Positions 1 through 15,000 of a stretch of 64,000 bases of DNA are shown piece by piece; the stretch's first letter is position 1, and every line of letters starts with the position of its first letter. Source of the stretch: Rhytidiadelphus loreus (lineage: Eukaryota; Streptophyta; Bryopsida; Hypnales; Hylocomiaceae). The stretch lies in assembly GCA_947034895.1 (NCBI GenBank), contig OX344765.1, positions 20,465,001 to 20,529,000 on the forward strand, written 5' to 3'. The translations under genes were made by a program, and so were the position numbers. The notes below the pieces were generated by a model. It saw only the letters and a program-made list of their open reading frames with translations, did not search any database and had not been told where the DNA came from.

Positions 1-68
1 TAATCTCCTGTGTTTGTAAATCGTCTTTGTCTGTATTGCCTTAATATTAATTGACGATCTTCGTTCAG

Positions 69-3000
69 GGATTGTTGGGAGAACCGATAGCAGTTGAGTT
101 GCATCTTGAAGAAACTCTCGACTCCTTCGGCTTTCCATACAATTTCTGGTTCTCCGAAGCTCTTCCTCGGAGGGCGGAACGTAACACCGGGCTTGCATAC
201 CACTTCACTATCAGTGACATGATTCCTGCGTCCGCTGGGTTCACCAACACAATCAGTTCCATATTGAATAATTTGAGTGGGGCGAAGCCGGACTCTGAAA
301 GGGTAGTAATTTCGACCATCAAGGAGCTAAGAAAATGTCTGTCGTTTCGGTTCGATGTAGTTAACGAAAGAGGCGAGGTGCTGAAGAGCGATTCGCTGGG
401 TGTAATCCAATGGCTGGCTATGATGACCCAAATGATCTTCGTGGTCAACCCCTCGAACATTGTCGAGTGTGTCAGAGAGTTTCTGAGGGTTCGCTATGGG
501 CATAGATTCAAAGAGTTCATGCTTCGAGGTTACTCCTACAGTCACGGTAAGCCATTACTGGGAACAGTAGCAAACTGGGCTGCCAAAGTTGCAGATGTAT
601 ATGGTGGTTCCAAGATGCCAGACGCTGCTCACAAAAAGACTGTTGGGCTGAAAATGTTCATCCTCTGCCTGGGGCTTTTCGAGCTTCTAAAGGAGCTGGC
701 TCGCTATGAGGAAGGTCAGGTCGCCATGGAGAAGCTCTATGAGGTATACGAAGTCGTCCTCTGCGCCCTCCACAAATTTTCAATCTCTGGATGTGATTAC
801 ACCCCTCCTCCCATTTCCAATAAAATCTTTCAAGAAGGAGTTTCGGAGCTGGTTGGACGCGTCTCTCGGTTCTCCTTCGATTGGATCTCCCAACTGCAAA
901 TCCTTGGGAGGTATGATACCACTTTTAGTTTCCTGGAAAAAGTGGCAGAGTTTCAGCTTGAAATGAGAGATGTCCCCAAGCGAAAGAACGCGGAGCAAGC
1001 CTATCGAAGTGCTGTCAACAACATGCTGAATACCAACGAGTCATTCGGCAAGGCAAAGGCCTTGAGAAAACGTACCTTTCGGAAAGTTTTGTTTTCTGCC
1101 CCAACTTTTCCTACTTTTTTATTACAGTCTCGTGAGTTGCAGGCCTGGATGAGAGGTGCAGCAGATTGGGATCCAACTGAAAACGTAGATGATGAGATTC
1201 GTGCTGAGCTTCAGGATACTCTGCATCAGTGGTTCACCAAAGTCATGCCTGATCATATGAGGCATCAAGCCTCTAGGCGAAAGGCAGAATTTTGGCAGCA
1301 GCATCTGGAGCTCATTGTTGCACATGTCGAATGTGAAGCAGTTTTTGAGAATTCGGTCGTTCTTCCGGTCTTTCTTTATTCTTCTTTTCGGGAACATATC
1401 GTCGAAATGCTCCTTCAGATCATGTCGAAACCGGCTTCGGAGTTTGGAAGGAAATCCGAACCGGATCTGGTGTCCTTTTTTGACATTACAGAGAAAATTG
1501 TGTTTAAATACCCTTTCACGTATCTGTTGCCTTTGTTGCCTGCTGAGTGTCAACTGCTCCTCAGGTTCGCATCATCTGATGTCGAAGAGTTATTCTACTT
1601 TAGTAAGGTTATAATTCAAAAAGTGGGGAACTGCTATTCCGACGAGACCCGGAAAGTAGAACACGTGGAGCACCTAAGTAAGGATGTTTTACGCCCGTGG
1701 CTGTCGTCGTCTGTCAGTCGAGGAAAGCAGCCGCAATCTCCATTATCCTATTTCAGATGTGTGCAAGATATTTTCAATCTAGGCGTGGATCCATCCAGTT
1801 TCTTTGGGAAGTGCCTGACGCAGGCAGCAGTCGCGTCCAGTCAACAACGATCCAGAGGCCTTCAGCACTTCCTTGCCGAGTCGGAGAAGATCAGCCAGCT
1901 TCACGAGTCCCTTCAAGTGGAGTACAAAAGCGCAGTTGTCACGATGATACACTGGCAGCTTCAGAGTGCAAACAACGTCGCAGAGCTCGACAGGATCAGC
2001 GAGCAGATTCTCAGAGCGCTGTGCGGTCAGCACGGCCATGGAGCCTTGAGTGCTAAAGAGAAGTAATTTTTCTCACCTTTTGGGTTCGTTGATGTGTTTT
2101 TCTGATAGACCAGGGTCAGTTTGCATTGAAGTCCCCAGTTGTCGTTTGCAAATTGTTTCGTTATAATGATTGTTCTGTCACGGTCATTAAAAGAGTGAAA
2201 AACTGGGGTGATGTATGGTGTATGAGTTGAAATCCAAGTTTAGAGTTTGGAGTTCTCCTTTATATGGGGATAATGCGGCTTCCTGCAAGAACAACAGGGT
2301 TTTTACCTTTTTTCGCTCTCTGTTCAAACCAGATGTTCGTCCATACTTTCAGAATGATGACCATAGTTAGTTAGCTTTGGAGGACCATATATATGGACCT
2401 CATTCTTTGATACAAGCTCTCAAAATCTCATCGAACACGTTGCTATGTGGATCACAGGATTCAGGTGGAGCTTTGTGTAGCACTCTTAGACAAGATGGCT
2501 GAAAACACAGTCTTTGAGGAAAGCCTTACCGAGCGAGCTTTCCAGACCATATCAACCTCCAATTTTGCAAGCTGCTTACTACAAGTACAGGTTGCCCCGC
2601 CGCCCATCAAAGGGCATTGGATCTATCTGAAAGTCGAGGAGGCGTGTCATGCATTTGGCACTTTAGTGGTGCAGGGTAAAGTCACTATGGGCACCATTGA
2701 TAGTGTCTCGCGCACCGATAAGTGGGGAATCATCTTGAAGTCGTTGGGATACAAGGCAGCGTCTGTTGCACTGGAAGGCGCATACAAAGAGCTCGTTCTG
2801 TACAAAAGGAGATTGCAAGCATGTGACATACTGGCCATTTTGTGTGTCTATTTGGGTGGAAAGGGGTATCCTATTCAAGGAATACATAAATGGTCAGCAC
2901 TTGTAACAAGCAGGAAAGAGAAATGGATGTCAACACGCCTGTTCTTGATTGCCGCCTCACACTGGCCTGAAGAAGCTCACCCTTCACTTTTTGATCACTT

Positions 3001-6000
3001 AGACTCTCTCGTCCTCTTACATGAATCTGAGATTTTCAGATGCATTTTGTTGAATTTGTGTCGGAATCTGTTTGAACGCCTGAGAATGGAAGGCAAACTA
3101 CTCCCATTACTCGTGGACATTGACGCAGGCTCCTCGTCCAGTGCCACACCGGACGCGTCCTTTGCAATGGTGGCTGGAGATTTGGTACCCCGTGCTGTTA
3201 ACAGATACAGAGCAGAGATGGAGCCTTACTGTGGAAAGAAGAACCTGGAAAAGATGAACATGGACAAGCTGCACTCTTTGTGGGTGACTGTGGACGCGCG
3301 GCAGATCGAGAGAGAGTTTGAGTTGGCAAGACGAGAGTTGAAGATGAAAGACACAAAAAGCACGACTTGGTTCCCCTGGGGAAAAGCAGTCGACATTATC
3401 GAGTTGATTCAAGCATGGAAGGCTATTAAAGCGAAAGGAGAACTCGTAGCTGCTTTGCCTAAAGTGGCCCAGTTATTCCAGTTTGATGAGTCCTGCGAGG
3501 GATATCTCGGAAAGATGGTGAATCTCATGCAGGAATGTGACGAGAATTGCTCGTTGAAGGAGTTTACTGATCTGCATAAAAAGGAAGGAAAAAATCTCCT
3601 GGCGAGGGTCTCGGTAAATGAAGAGTTTGCCTTCATTCAGCTTGCGAAATCTGAGACGCTGATCAATTTCCTAAGGGACAAGCTGGAGGAGGATTTTAGG
3701 AATTTGATCGATGCTGTTGAGGAAGGTTCGGACAATGATTTTGTGCAGGAGTCCATTCTATCAGATTTGATCGACCTCCATCGTAAGTAACCACAAGTAA
3801 CACACACAATGAGTTTCGTTTTGGAGGGTTTGCTTAGGTTTTCTGCAGCTGTGACTTTCGAAGGTAAGTTCGGGTTCATTACAGTTGCTTTTGAATGTGT
3901 CCTGTAGTAGAGGGTGGAATCTTCTTCATTATTATCGATCTCATCTTAGTTAATTGTGCAGTGCACGTGCTTTGCAAAACTCTTGTAGAACATAGGTGCT
4001 GACGTATGTTTGTTTGTTTGTGTTCTAGGAATGTTTCGCCCTGTATTGAAGTCCAGATGTTCTAGTTTTGAGCAGTTGCGGAAAGTCATGCTTACGGAGC
4101 TCAAAACGTCTGCTGCAAGCGAATCGGCTTCTGCAAGCACATTAGCTGCAAAGCTATTCATGTGTAATGAAAATGTGGCTCAAATCACAAGGTTCCTTTC
4201 CAGCGTGGCCAACCGGGGGCTGAAAATGAAAGACCACATGAAGAGAATTTTGAGAGGCGGCAAATATCATTTCACGCTTACTGATACTGTATGTGATCTG
4301 AAGCTCACCTGTGGAGATAAAGGAGTTCACTATGTCCAGCACATCTTCGCAAGCGAAGTCAGTTCAAGAGACGAAATTTGTGTCTATAACCTTGCCGAGT
4401 TGCAAGACTTGCGAAGTCGAGCTCGGTTGGTTTTGAGTACGCACAAAGCACAATCCAAGCGCTTCTTGACAGATAAAGCAGGTATCAAACTAACAACCAA
4501 CCTGTCTTCAAATGTGACTTTCTCTATTGGCCTATGGCCAGTCGGTGGATGGGTGATAGAAACTAGTACTCAACAACGCTAGTTTTCGTCAGAAATCAAC
4601 TATTGAAGTGAATATTTAATGAGATGTGAATGTTTTTCAAAAACCTCTTTGAATTTGCTTGCTTGTACAAATAGCTATATTTCTCTACTGGTTAACCCAT
4701 TTCGATGTATCCGGTCAAGTCTACTTAACACTTTTTACCAGGATTGAAAGGTCCCATGCTTCTGACAATATAGTGGAGGATATGCCTTCACTTATGTCTA
4801 GATTTACAACTTTAGCTTGGTGGACGCTTGTAAATGAAGGTTAACTTCATTCTTCAGCTGTTCAGAAGATGTATTTGGAAGAGATCATGGAAAAGAGGTT
4901 GACGAATGTTACTTTTTCTCTTATTGTCCCATGTGCATCAAATTTCAAAAGAGATTCTCGTCGAAGTGGTTACGAAAAGAATTATCCTTGAACTCATGGT
5001 GCTCGCCTCGTTTCAGTCAAAAAGTAGAGATGAATCTATGAAACGGGTGTTCGTTTGCCTTTTCTGGTGGTTCGATCATGAATCTGATTTATGGATAACT
5101 CTTATGTTATGTACATTTTGCTGTTTCTGCTGCAAGAGATTGCATTAGATTCTAAGTCACTGGCACTTTGAATTGCAGACTCCTCTGATGCTGAGACGGA
5201 GATGGACACGTACCTCTTCATCGAACAAGTGGACATTGTGGAGCGGCTTGTCACTTCAATAACAGAGCTTTGTGCATCAGGCCATTTCCAGTTCGCAAAA
5301 TTCGACCGCTCGCTTTCGGGACTGCTCGAGTTGCAGGCGCTGGCTGGGAGCGTCGACCAAGAGCTGCGAGAGTGGTATGCAGCTGTTAAGGAGGCCCGCA
5401 GCACCAACTACTGTCTCAACTATTTCCGTTCCATGGAGTTACGTCTCCTTCTTGAGGTTCTTACTGACCAATCCATGTCTCCGTGGTCAAAAGAGGACAC
5501 CATGTGTGCGGAGCTTCTGCAGTGGGCCGGCATTCAGGGTCCCCGAATGGACTTACAGCGGGCCAAACAGAAAGCACGGCAACTAAGCTCTGGAAACAAC
5601 ATTGTACCCCCTTCCTTGAGTGAAAACCTGAATCTGATTGCCATGTCCCTTGAGAATCTCTTCCAAAAGCCTTTCATCTTTGGCTCCACGCCGTCGTCAT
5701 CATCTAGCCTAATGAAGTCATGGTCCAATAAGGGAATGTCTAGCTCTGGGAAACATAACGAAGCTCTAGTACTGGCGCTTGTGGAAGAGTCCTATATGGA
5801 ACATGAAGCAGTTGTGAGCTTGTTCCACAAAAGGGGCCTCAGCTTGAGGGACGTTCCGAGGAACGTCTTGTTGTGCAGTTCCTTCACGACCTGGGAGGAG
5901 ATTCATCTCCTCTTGCTTCGCTGCTTCCAGAGAACTGAGCAAGACGTGGGTCTTTTCTGTATTGCGTACATTGAAAAATTGAGCCATGAGTGCCAGGCTC

Positions 6001-9000
6001 AGTTTCTGGTGGTGCTCCAAGAAATGGTACATGAATGGGAAGAAAGCCGTCATCGAGAACCTCAGCGAATTGGCGAAGAGTGTGAAAGGCTCGCTGTTGT
6101 GTGCTGTTCCAAGAGCCAGGCCCTGCTGGCAGTTTCTCACCATTTGAATGTGCGGGTTTTGCACATGGGTACCTTGAACCCTATTGAGGTACGCCAGCAG
6201 CTTCCTGCTGAGTGCTCAAACATGCGGGTGATCACCTCCGAGCTTCCTGGTCTGGGAAAGACGAGAAGCATTTGTAGTAAAGCACCGGTATGTGCTTCGT
6301 AGTCCCCTTCATGATCTGGTTTCGTGTGTCTCTTTCGTAGTGTATGTATGAATTTCTTTGACTTGTGTAGTAGACTGAAGGGCATTCTCATTTTACTGAT
6401 TATTATCGTGTGTTATAGTGGTATCAGAGATTCGATTCTAAATCTGAGAGGTCCAACATTTGTTGGAGAATGATTTCTGGAGAGGGTTCAACATTTGTAG
6501 GGAATTGGAACTCGGTTACAATTTCCGGAGCTGGACATTTCTGACTGTCCGCAGTGCCCATGTGCAGGTCTTGGTTCGACCCCTTTGTGTGAGTGGGAAT
6601 ACATCCCGGAACTCTCTCGTGTCTCAGCTAAAGGAATTGGATCTCAGAGCAGACTGCATTTTGCATTTGGACATCTCGAGCGTGGTGAATCCCGAGACTT
6701 TCAACGTGCTATTGTTCGAGCTCCTTGTGCTTGGATGTCTCAAATCAGACGTTGCAGGAGTGTTTCACTTGGACACAAGTAACGTACAAATCGAACTGGG
6801 AAACACACTCGGCAATGAGCTTGCTGACAGCCTCCCCGTTTGTGATTGGTTCCAAAGAGAGCATCTAACATGGAATCTGGAGTCTCTCGAAGTAAGCAAT
6901 GATCCAAACAGCGACTTGCAAGTGGTCTGTATTTATTTGCAAGCTTTGGAATTGAGGCAGCTGGACAGTCGAGATTTTATTTTCACTGGAATTTCCCGAA
7001 ACGTGCAAGCCCTTCCTGTAGTCCTTTGCCGAGCTCTGCTCAGAAGAAACTTCATTGATCATGTGAGGGAAGCGAATGTTATGTCCTTCACTGTGCTGGA
7101 GATGTTCGTGAAGTTTTTGGCTTGCCAGCTGCGGAGTCTAACAGACAGCATCTTCTTCAAGGTTGAGATGTTGCAGTTCATGAGGGCAACGGCCAGCATT
7201 CGGTCTTATCTTGTGATGTCTCTTCTAGAAGTTTCCAGAGACCTCTCGCTGCGATCTGTGAAGCCTTGGCTTCACGAGCAGCAACAATCTAGGGGGAAGA
7301 ATATCACGGATTTAACCATGGAAACCAGATTCAAGGGTATGCTGCGGTGGTCGGATAGCAACCACTTAATGATATTCTTCCAAAGTGAGGGACCGATCCT
7401 GTTTTTATACAGAAATGTGAACCTCCTACCAGACTCCATAACACAGCTCGTCTATAGCCAACGGTTGAGAACAGAGGGGAAGCAGATGTCTGATTATGCA
7501 AACATGTCTTCTCGGGAGCTTTGGTCACATCTGTGGCCGATCCTGCAGAGGAATGCACCGTCGTTTGAACCCAATTATGTCCTCACAGCTGACAACTTCT
7601 TGAAAATGGCATTGATAGCTCTTCGGGTGGCAGCCCAAGTTCCCGTTCTCATAATGGGAGAAACTGGTTGTGGAAAGACAAGCCTTCTCAGGGTTCTGGC
7701 TAAGTACTGCGGTGTTGAATTCTTCAGCATAACACTGCATGCAGGAACCACAGCTGAAGACATTCGCTCCTTCCTCAACAAAGCAAATAACGCAGCCATT
7801 GTAGAAACCAAAGCGGTATGTTTCTGGCCCGTAGGCGTACTTAGATTATTTTGCGCATTTTATAATCGTCTAGGAGGGGGTGCGAGGTTTATGTGTCCTT
7901 CTCAATGCCCTATGGATATTGATGTGGGACCTTATACAAACAGACTCTTTAGGCACGCCGGTTCCAAAATGAAAACCGTGGCTCTTTCTCACTCTCGGCA
8001 GTCATAAATAGTTTCTTCCAAGTCTAAAATGAACAGATAAATGAGCAGTTGCTCCAGGTAAGACATCATGAATCCCTAGGATTCATGATTTGAAAATAAC
8101 CAATTCAATTGATAACATTGTGAAAATGTGATTCAGATATAATTCAAATGTTGGATGTGTTGGTCAAGAAATAATTATAATGAACAACAGAAAGTTTTTA
8201 CTTGGCCTACTTATAAAAAGCTAATTTGGGACTGACTCTATTTTGTACTAGTAGTAATTGAATAGTATCAGGATTTGAATTATGTCTTTAATTATCCCAG
8301 ATCTTTGGATAACATAAAGTATGTAAAATCTTAGAATGATTTGAGAACGACACTAATATCTGTATCTAAACTCGGCGTATAGACTATTATATTTTTCTGT
8401 TTTTTAATGGTGTTTTATCAGGTGTGGGCGTTTCTTGACGAGATCAATGCATGTGACCACCTTGGATTTCTGAACGGAGTCATATGCCATCATTTACTGG
8501 ACGGGAAAACTTTAGACCTCAACCTGGTGGTGCTGGCGGCTTGCAATCCCTATCGGACCCACGACAAAGAAAACTCGCAAACAGGTTTTTCTCCTCGAGA
8601 GCTTATGAATCCAGGTGATGTGAAAAACTACAACCTCGCCTACCGTGTGCATCCACTGCCAGAGGCCATGTTGGATTACGTTTGGGACTTTGGCCTACTT
8701 TCACGGCATGATGAGCAAGCCTACATTGAAGCCATGGTGAAAGACAAAGTGAAGACCCATGTGCAACTTTTCTCAGACCTTTTGGTCCAGTCACAAGCCT
8801 TCGTCAGAGAATGTCATGGGGAAGCCAGCGTGAGTTTAAGAGACGCCAGCCGTTGCATTTCACTGTATGAGTTTTTTCTGACAGATGTTCCCAAGAGATC
8901 CTTGCCCAAAGGAAACTTTCGAAAAGACCGAATCCGTGCAACTCTCCTGGCCTTCTCTCATTGTTATCATTCTCGTCTAGCCACTGAACAACAACGAGAG

Positions 9001-12000
9001 AATTACAGAAGCATTTTTTCGGGCGTGCTTAAAGCTCATGAACCATCGCCTTACAGGTACAATGAAACCTCCTCAATATTGCATATTCTCTTTTTCCTTG
9101 GATTTCTGCACGTACGTTGTTGGACTGACGAAATGGGATACAGCAAATGATAACACCTTTAATAATGGCAATGACTAGGGATTTCACTGGGGATACTTTT
9201 GCGGAGCTTTTGAGAGCGGAACAACTAGACCTTCTCAACCGCATGGATGTACCAGTCGGCATAGCTAAGAACAAGGCTATTCTGGAGAATGTGTTTGTGA
9301 CATTAGTCTGCATGCTGAACCACATTCCAGTATTCGTAATTGGGAAGCCTGGTTCGGGAAAGACACTTGCGCTTCAATTGATCTACGGGTTTGTCTTTTT
9401 CCAGCTAGTATCGTTTTTTGTATACTTAATTCGTTTGGGATTCATTACTATAAAATGCGTTGGTTTCTTGTCTTAATTTTGGTTCCTATTTCTTAGGGTA
9501 TCTCACACTTGTAAGTTGTTGGCTGGTGCCAGAAATTTGCGAGGATCGGAGTCTAGAGACAGCTATTTCCAAAAATTGCCCCAAATGTATAGATTTTCAT
9601 ACCAAGGCTCGGAGAGTTCTACATCTGAGGGAATTCTGAAGGTAGTTTCATTCACTTTTTCCATTGCCTAAGCTTGCTGGTGTCATAAATTTATGTACTA
9701 GGAATTGTTTGAAGTTCTCTTATACTCCCTCCGCCCCGAATTAAGTGTCCCATTTCATGAAAGTCCATGAGATTAAGAAAAGCACTCTAAGTTTTTTATA
9801 TTTAGGGTTTAGGTCTTAGAATTAAGGGTTTAAGACTGCAAATTTAGTTTTTTTTTCTCTTATCATTGCAGCATTGCATGATCGAAATAATGAAAACCAA
9901 CGGTGGCAACAATTATAAGGTGCCGCATATGGGAATTACCTACTCGTCTCCTTTGCAAAGCACACATTGTTCAATGCGCTCGTGAGGCTTTGCATAGTGG
10001 ACACTTAATTGGGGACCAAAATGGGACACTTAATTCAGGGCGGAGGGAGTATATTGAATGTGTGTGAAATGATTCAGGACTTGACACTTACTACTAAAGT
10101 TGATACAAATCTAAACCGGCGATAAATTCCACCCAAATGATTGTTTCATCAATATTTGTGATCTGATGTGAGCGCAGGTGTTTGAGAAAGCCCAGCGGTG
10201 TAGAAGGGACAACGAAGGCCGAGATGTCCTGGTGGTGGTGGTTCTCGACGAAGTTGGCCTTGCCGAAGTATCAAGGCACAATCCTTTGAAGGTATTAGGA
10301 AGATGAAACTTATATCTTTAGAGAAGAGGTCATATTCGTTAAAAAAGCGTATTTCAAAGGCTAGAAATTGTGATATTCGAACTCTAAAAACTTGGACTGA
10401 TGGAATTTTCAGTGAAAACTAGGACGGAAGTCTGGAAAAGTGCCAACTTCTCGAATTTTTGACATTTTAACGACTATGATGATAGATGAATTACACTGTG
10501 TGGCTGTAAGATAATCACAAACTATTGTCGCCATTTCCTGCAGGTTCTACATTCTCTACTGGAACCCGAGGAGCCTCAACAAGTGGCGGTTGTCGGTATT
10601 AGCAACTGGTCTCTTGATGCTGCCAAAATGAACCGAGCCATTCATCTTTCACAACCTGACCCTTCAGAGCAGGATTTGTATGACACCAGCATCGCCATCC
10701 TAGAAAGCTTTGACTCCTCAAATTCTGACCAGGGGCTCCACCAGACTCTGAAGAAAGAGTTGAGAGGCCTTGCCAAATCCTACCATCAGTATCATTCCCG
10801 TCAAACGAAACCGAACTTCCATGGCCTTCGTGACTTCTATTCGCTCATAAAGTCGCTGCAGGTGAATAAGAGCATGGTCACTTGGCAATTGGATGGACTC
10901 GTCACCGCAGTCTGGAGAAACTTTGGAGGCTCACCTGATGATGTGCAGACATTCTCAAATATTCTGAAGCGCAATCTGGGGCATGAGGAGCTCCTGCTAC
11001 AGCCACCCCCTGTTATGGACCTGGTTCGAGAGAATCTAGAAGACAAGCATGCGAGACATCTGATGCTGCTCACCACCGTAAGTTTTTCACACTTATATGT
11101 ATCACTTGAGTAAACTTCTGAGATAGTAGTTGTGGAAAGTTTCCAAAACTCCCACAAGATAAGCTCTGTTTATCAATCGTGACCTGATTTTGAATTTCAC
11201 GATTCCTGAGAGCGTGTTCTCCTTTGCAGAAATTAATACTCAGTTTATTGCTGTTGTGGATCAGGGGGACTCTGCAATTGGGATTCTGGAGAAGTTTCAG
11301 AAAAATGTGATAATTATTCACGGAAGCAAATTTAAAGATGACTGTAGTGATGACTATTCATATTTGTTGCTCAGCATTATAATTTTGCACATGGAAGCTG
11401 GCAGGTGCGTCTCTTCTTTTATTGTTTCTTTCTTGAAAGATGAAGAAACGAAAACTTGTGTCAGATTAATAAGAAGACTCTTTGGAGAGTCGTGCACTTC
11501 AGAACGATAGTAATGTGTGAATATTGCTTGAAGTTAGCAGGCCATTTAGAATGCCCGTAACCTCGAACTGAACTTTCTGATGGCTTTGCAGATGCATACT
11601 TCTCAGGGGAGTAGAGCGGCTTTGGTCCTCGCTCTATGACATGCTCAATCAGCACTACACAACTGTGGCCGAGCGGCGGAACTGCCGTATCGCCATTGGA
11701 GCTTACAGTAATCCTATGTGCTACGTCCATGACAGCTTTCGCTGCATTGTGGTAGTGGACTTCAGCCAAGTTTCACGGCTGGACCCACCGTTTCTGAACC
11801 GTTTCGAGAAGCAAGTGCTCACTTACGAGAACATTCTGACGGGAAGTAGAAGGGAAGCTGTGGAAATTCTGAAATCATGGTGTGAACAAATGGCGGGTCT
11901 TTCAACCAACTCGGAGCGTTCCAATGATGTCTTCAAAGTAAATGACTTGTTTGCTGGGTTCCATGAAGACACCCTTCCCTCGCTTGTGTTGCATCATCAA

Positions 12001-15000
12001 CCTGAGCACTCTGAGGATATCAGCAGCACGGAATCGTCTGAATTCATATTGCTTCTTGACAGGTATTATGTCACCGAGTGAGGCATATCCTCATTATCAG
12101 GATTCAAATAGCTTCTTGACATGCTTTTGAAATAAACCTCTTGAAAGCAAGAGTTGTTCAGGATATGATCGCAATGTTACAGGACTTGTCGATGTTGCTG
12201 ATCTATTTGCTTCAATTGCTTGCTGCAATTTTACACTAATGAAATTTCTACTACTATCAACCCTTTTTGGAAGTTGAAAGTTGAAAGTTGAACTAGTCAT
12301 CAAAGCTAAGCAGGATTTTGTTCTCTTTTCTGTTTGATTCTGAATTATTTCTCGTACATATGCAAATCTAGGTGTAAAGAAGACTTGTTGCGCACGGCAC
12401 ACGTAGATGCAATGGTGCGGGCTTCTTTGTCTGCAAGGTGCAGAGAAAAAGTTCCCGACTTGGAGAAATGGACGGGCCTTTTCTTCGGGGAATGGCAAGA
12501 GCAACAGGGTCTGAAAGAGTTCCTTGTATCATCGGTAAGCGTTCTGATTATAGTTTTTACCGAATCACTAGGTTTCTTTTCCAAAAGTCTGAGTGGTTAC
12601 ATTGGCTTCACTTGGAGGTCGGAGTGTCAATTCAATTTCCATGTTCTCCACATACCAACGATTTCTTTTGAGAATATTCGAAACTTCCTCTCAGTTAATG
12701 ATAATCCGCGTCTCAACTTTGTCAATGGTTGCCGCAGATGCAGGATGAGAGCTTGCGGGAAAATGGAAGTGGCTTAAGAGTGGTGATAACCACTCGCACC
12801 ATTATCCATATGCCAATCAGGAAGTTCTTATTCGAAATGGATGTAAGAATTCATTGATCCTAAGAGTCGTGTATCTCCGGGGTCTTACAATTTCGTTCTT
12901 ATCTCTTAGACACTGGATTTCTGAAGGTTATTTGACCTGAATATCTGTCACCTGTGTCTTGATTTCTGTCCCACATCTGTGCAAAATTAGCATTCATCAG
13001 TTGAGCTGTTGTCAGGATTGAATTTCTTTTATCTTTCTTCACCAGTCACGTAATTGCACTTCCGTCTTCATGGTTGTAATCAGGCACAAATCGAGAAGCT
13101 TGGAGACTTCTCGTCGGAGAGGCAATTTCAAACGCAGATACAACTGTTCTTAGCGGGAGATTCCAACTTGCTCATCTTACAAGCGGATGCCATAATGGAC
13201 AAAGAGCACATCCAACACGCAAAATTCCTGGTGGACAAGAATTTTTCAGAGTATCATGCTCAGGTGTTCCCCCGACCTTCTCAGACGAAGAACATCGTCT
13301 TGATCATTCATACGCACCGCGAGATGGAAAGTCTTACAGGGTTCACTTTTCTCAGCGGATGGCAGCAGGTTACACTCGATCAGCTTCAGAAAGAAGAAAC
13401 CGACCTTAGGTATACTATCTCTCTACTCTGACCGCCCATCGTACACGAAATTTGTAATTTGTGGTTTGGATGATCTAATGTTTCGATCAAATTTCTGGTA
13501 TTTAATTTGAGACTATTGTGGGCATGTTTCTTCACGGTGCAGAGTGTTTTTGGACCAAAGTGTTGCCGAATTGGTGAAAGCAGAGACAATTCCTCTGAAA
13601 GATATAATGGTGAAGGTGCTGACATGGAGTTTTTTATGTATAAAGTATCCAAAATCACTGAACCCCGCCGCCTACTGCCAGCAAATGGTGCAGAAAATAT
13701 GTGACGACAAAGAACTCTGGGGCTGTTTCAAGAGCCGGGCGCTTGTGTGGCTCATGGAAGACGCGGATCCTTTATGGCAAGCATCAGTGGCTTCGGATCG
13801 AAGACTGTTATCCTTGTCCTCCAGCCTGCAAGATGCTTTCCTCCTCTACATTGAAGAGAAACTCAGGCAGCCAATCGCGAGACTTGTGTACTTACTAGAG
13901 AAGTCGTCAGATCTCGGAAGCTATTTCGAAATGGATGCAGTGAAGAGGGAGATTTGGCGAGGAACCGTTTTGAATGCAGAGTTGGTGAACATTGGCAGCG
14001 TTCCAATCCCAAGGCACCCCGAAGGCTACCAAGTCAAGGGCCCACTCAACCTCTCCCTGCCTTTCGTTGCCATTTATTCACAACATGTTGATAATGGATT
14101 CAAAGATTTGTATTTGACCCAGTTATCGAAGTTCAACTCCAGAAGCGAAAATATACCGTCCTCTTGTGGTAGTGTGGAACCGGCCAATATAAAAATTGGA
14201 CATGACATTACTGCTACAATGCGGACCCAACTTCCGGAGTTTGCCGCTTGCGTCGACAATAACCCAGAGGTCTACGTGGGAGACTTTTCCAAGATGCATG
14301 CACCATACAAATGTGACAGCCGGAGTGAGGTGGAGTCCCAAGCTTTTGAGTGGGTCTTGAGAGGAAACCTTAGCGACAAAGTTATCACTATTCCCAGTTT
14401 ACACATTCTTCTGTGGGAGCATGGCGAGAAGCTCTATGCGCAAGCATTACTGGTAGCGTCGTGCTTATCAGAAGATACTGTTGCAGAGAATCTAGCGCAG
14501 CTGAGGTGCAACTTCCTTCCCTCAAGTGCATTTGATGAGTACTTGGTGGCTCAATGTTACTCAGCGGTTTTACCTCAAAGTGAGATGATAAGGGAAGACT
14601 TTTTGCATAGCATTGAGATTCATCAGTGGGTTAAGAACCTGGAGTTGTTGATTAATTTAGCGTCGCCTGTGAAAGCATTTGGAGGACCAACCCGTTGGGC
14701 TATTCTTACCAGCTTGGAAGTACTGAGAGAGCTCGCATACATGATTCTTCCTCCTTTATCATTGGGAAATGAAACCTTAAAGAGTATGGTCAATTGGTTG
14801 GGTAGTCATGGCACCGAATTTAGCCCTGGGCAGCTACTGGTAGCAGTTCTGAGTCTGGCCCCGGACCCCCAAACCTTGACAGAGTCTCTCCGAGGGCACT
14901 GGTCTCGGTTTCTTGCTTCGTTCTTCAGGAAAGTTCTGAAGGGAAGGACGACATTGTCTGATGTGAACACCATTGCAACATACATTTTCACACTCAAAGA

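Larger units (their letters stand above)
5179..12062 (+). other. AAA+ core exons of the RNF213-like gene
   Basis: Exon 4 ends with a P-loop-like PGLGKTRS. Exon 5 has Walker A GETGCGKTS, and its partner Walker B FLDEINACD opens exon 6, with an intron of about 600 bp between them. Exon 7 carries Walker A GKPGSGKT. Exons 8 and 9 carry NLRG, a YQGSESSTSEG stretch and Walker B VVVLDEVGLAE. Exon 10 carries the sensor-like VGISNWSLDAAKMNR. These match the nucleotide-binding AAA units of RNF213 in order and wording. The two Walker A/Walker B pairs look catalytically competent because lysine and aspartate/glutamate are all present. I assign them to the third and fourth AAA units by similarity, which is inference. 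Confidence 0.88.

Noticed and set aside
51..68. Translation start at the left end of the first frame
   Set aside because: The frame opens with TTG, not ATG, and the bases up to 68 form a pyrimidine-rich acceptor ending CAG. The exon is internal and the gene is cut by the window edge.
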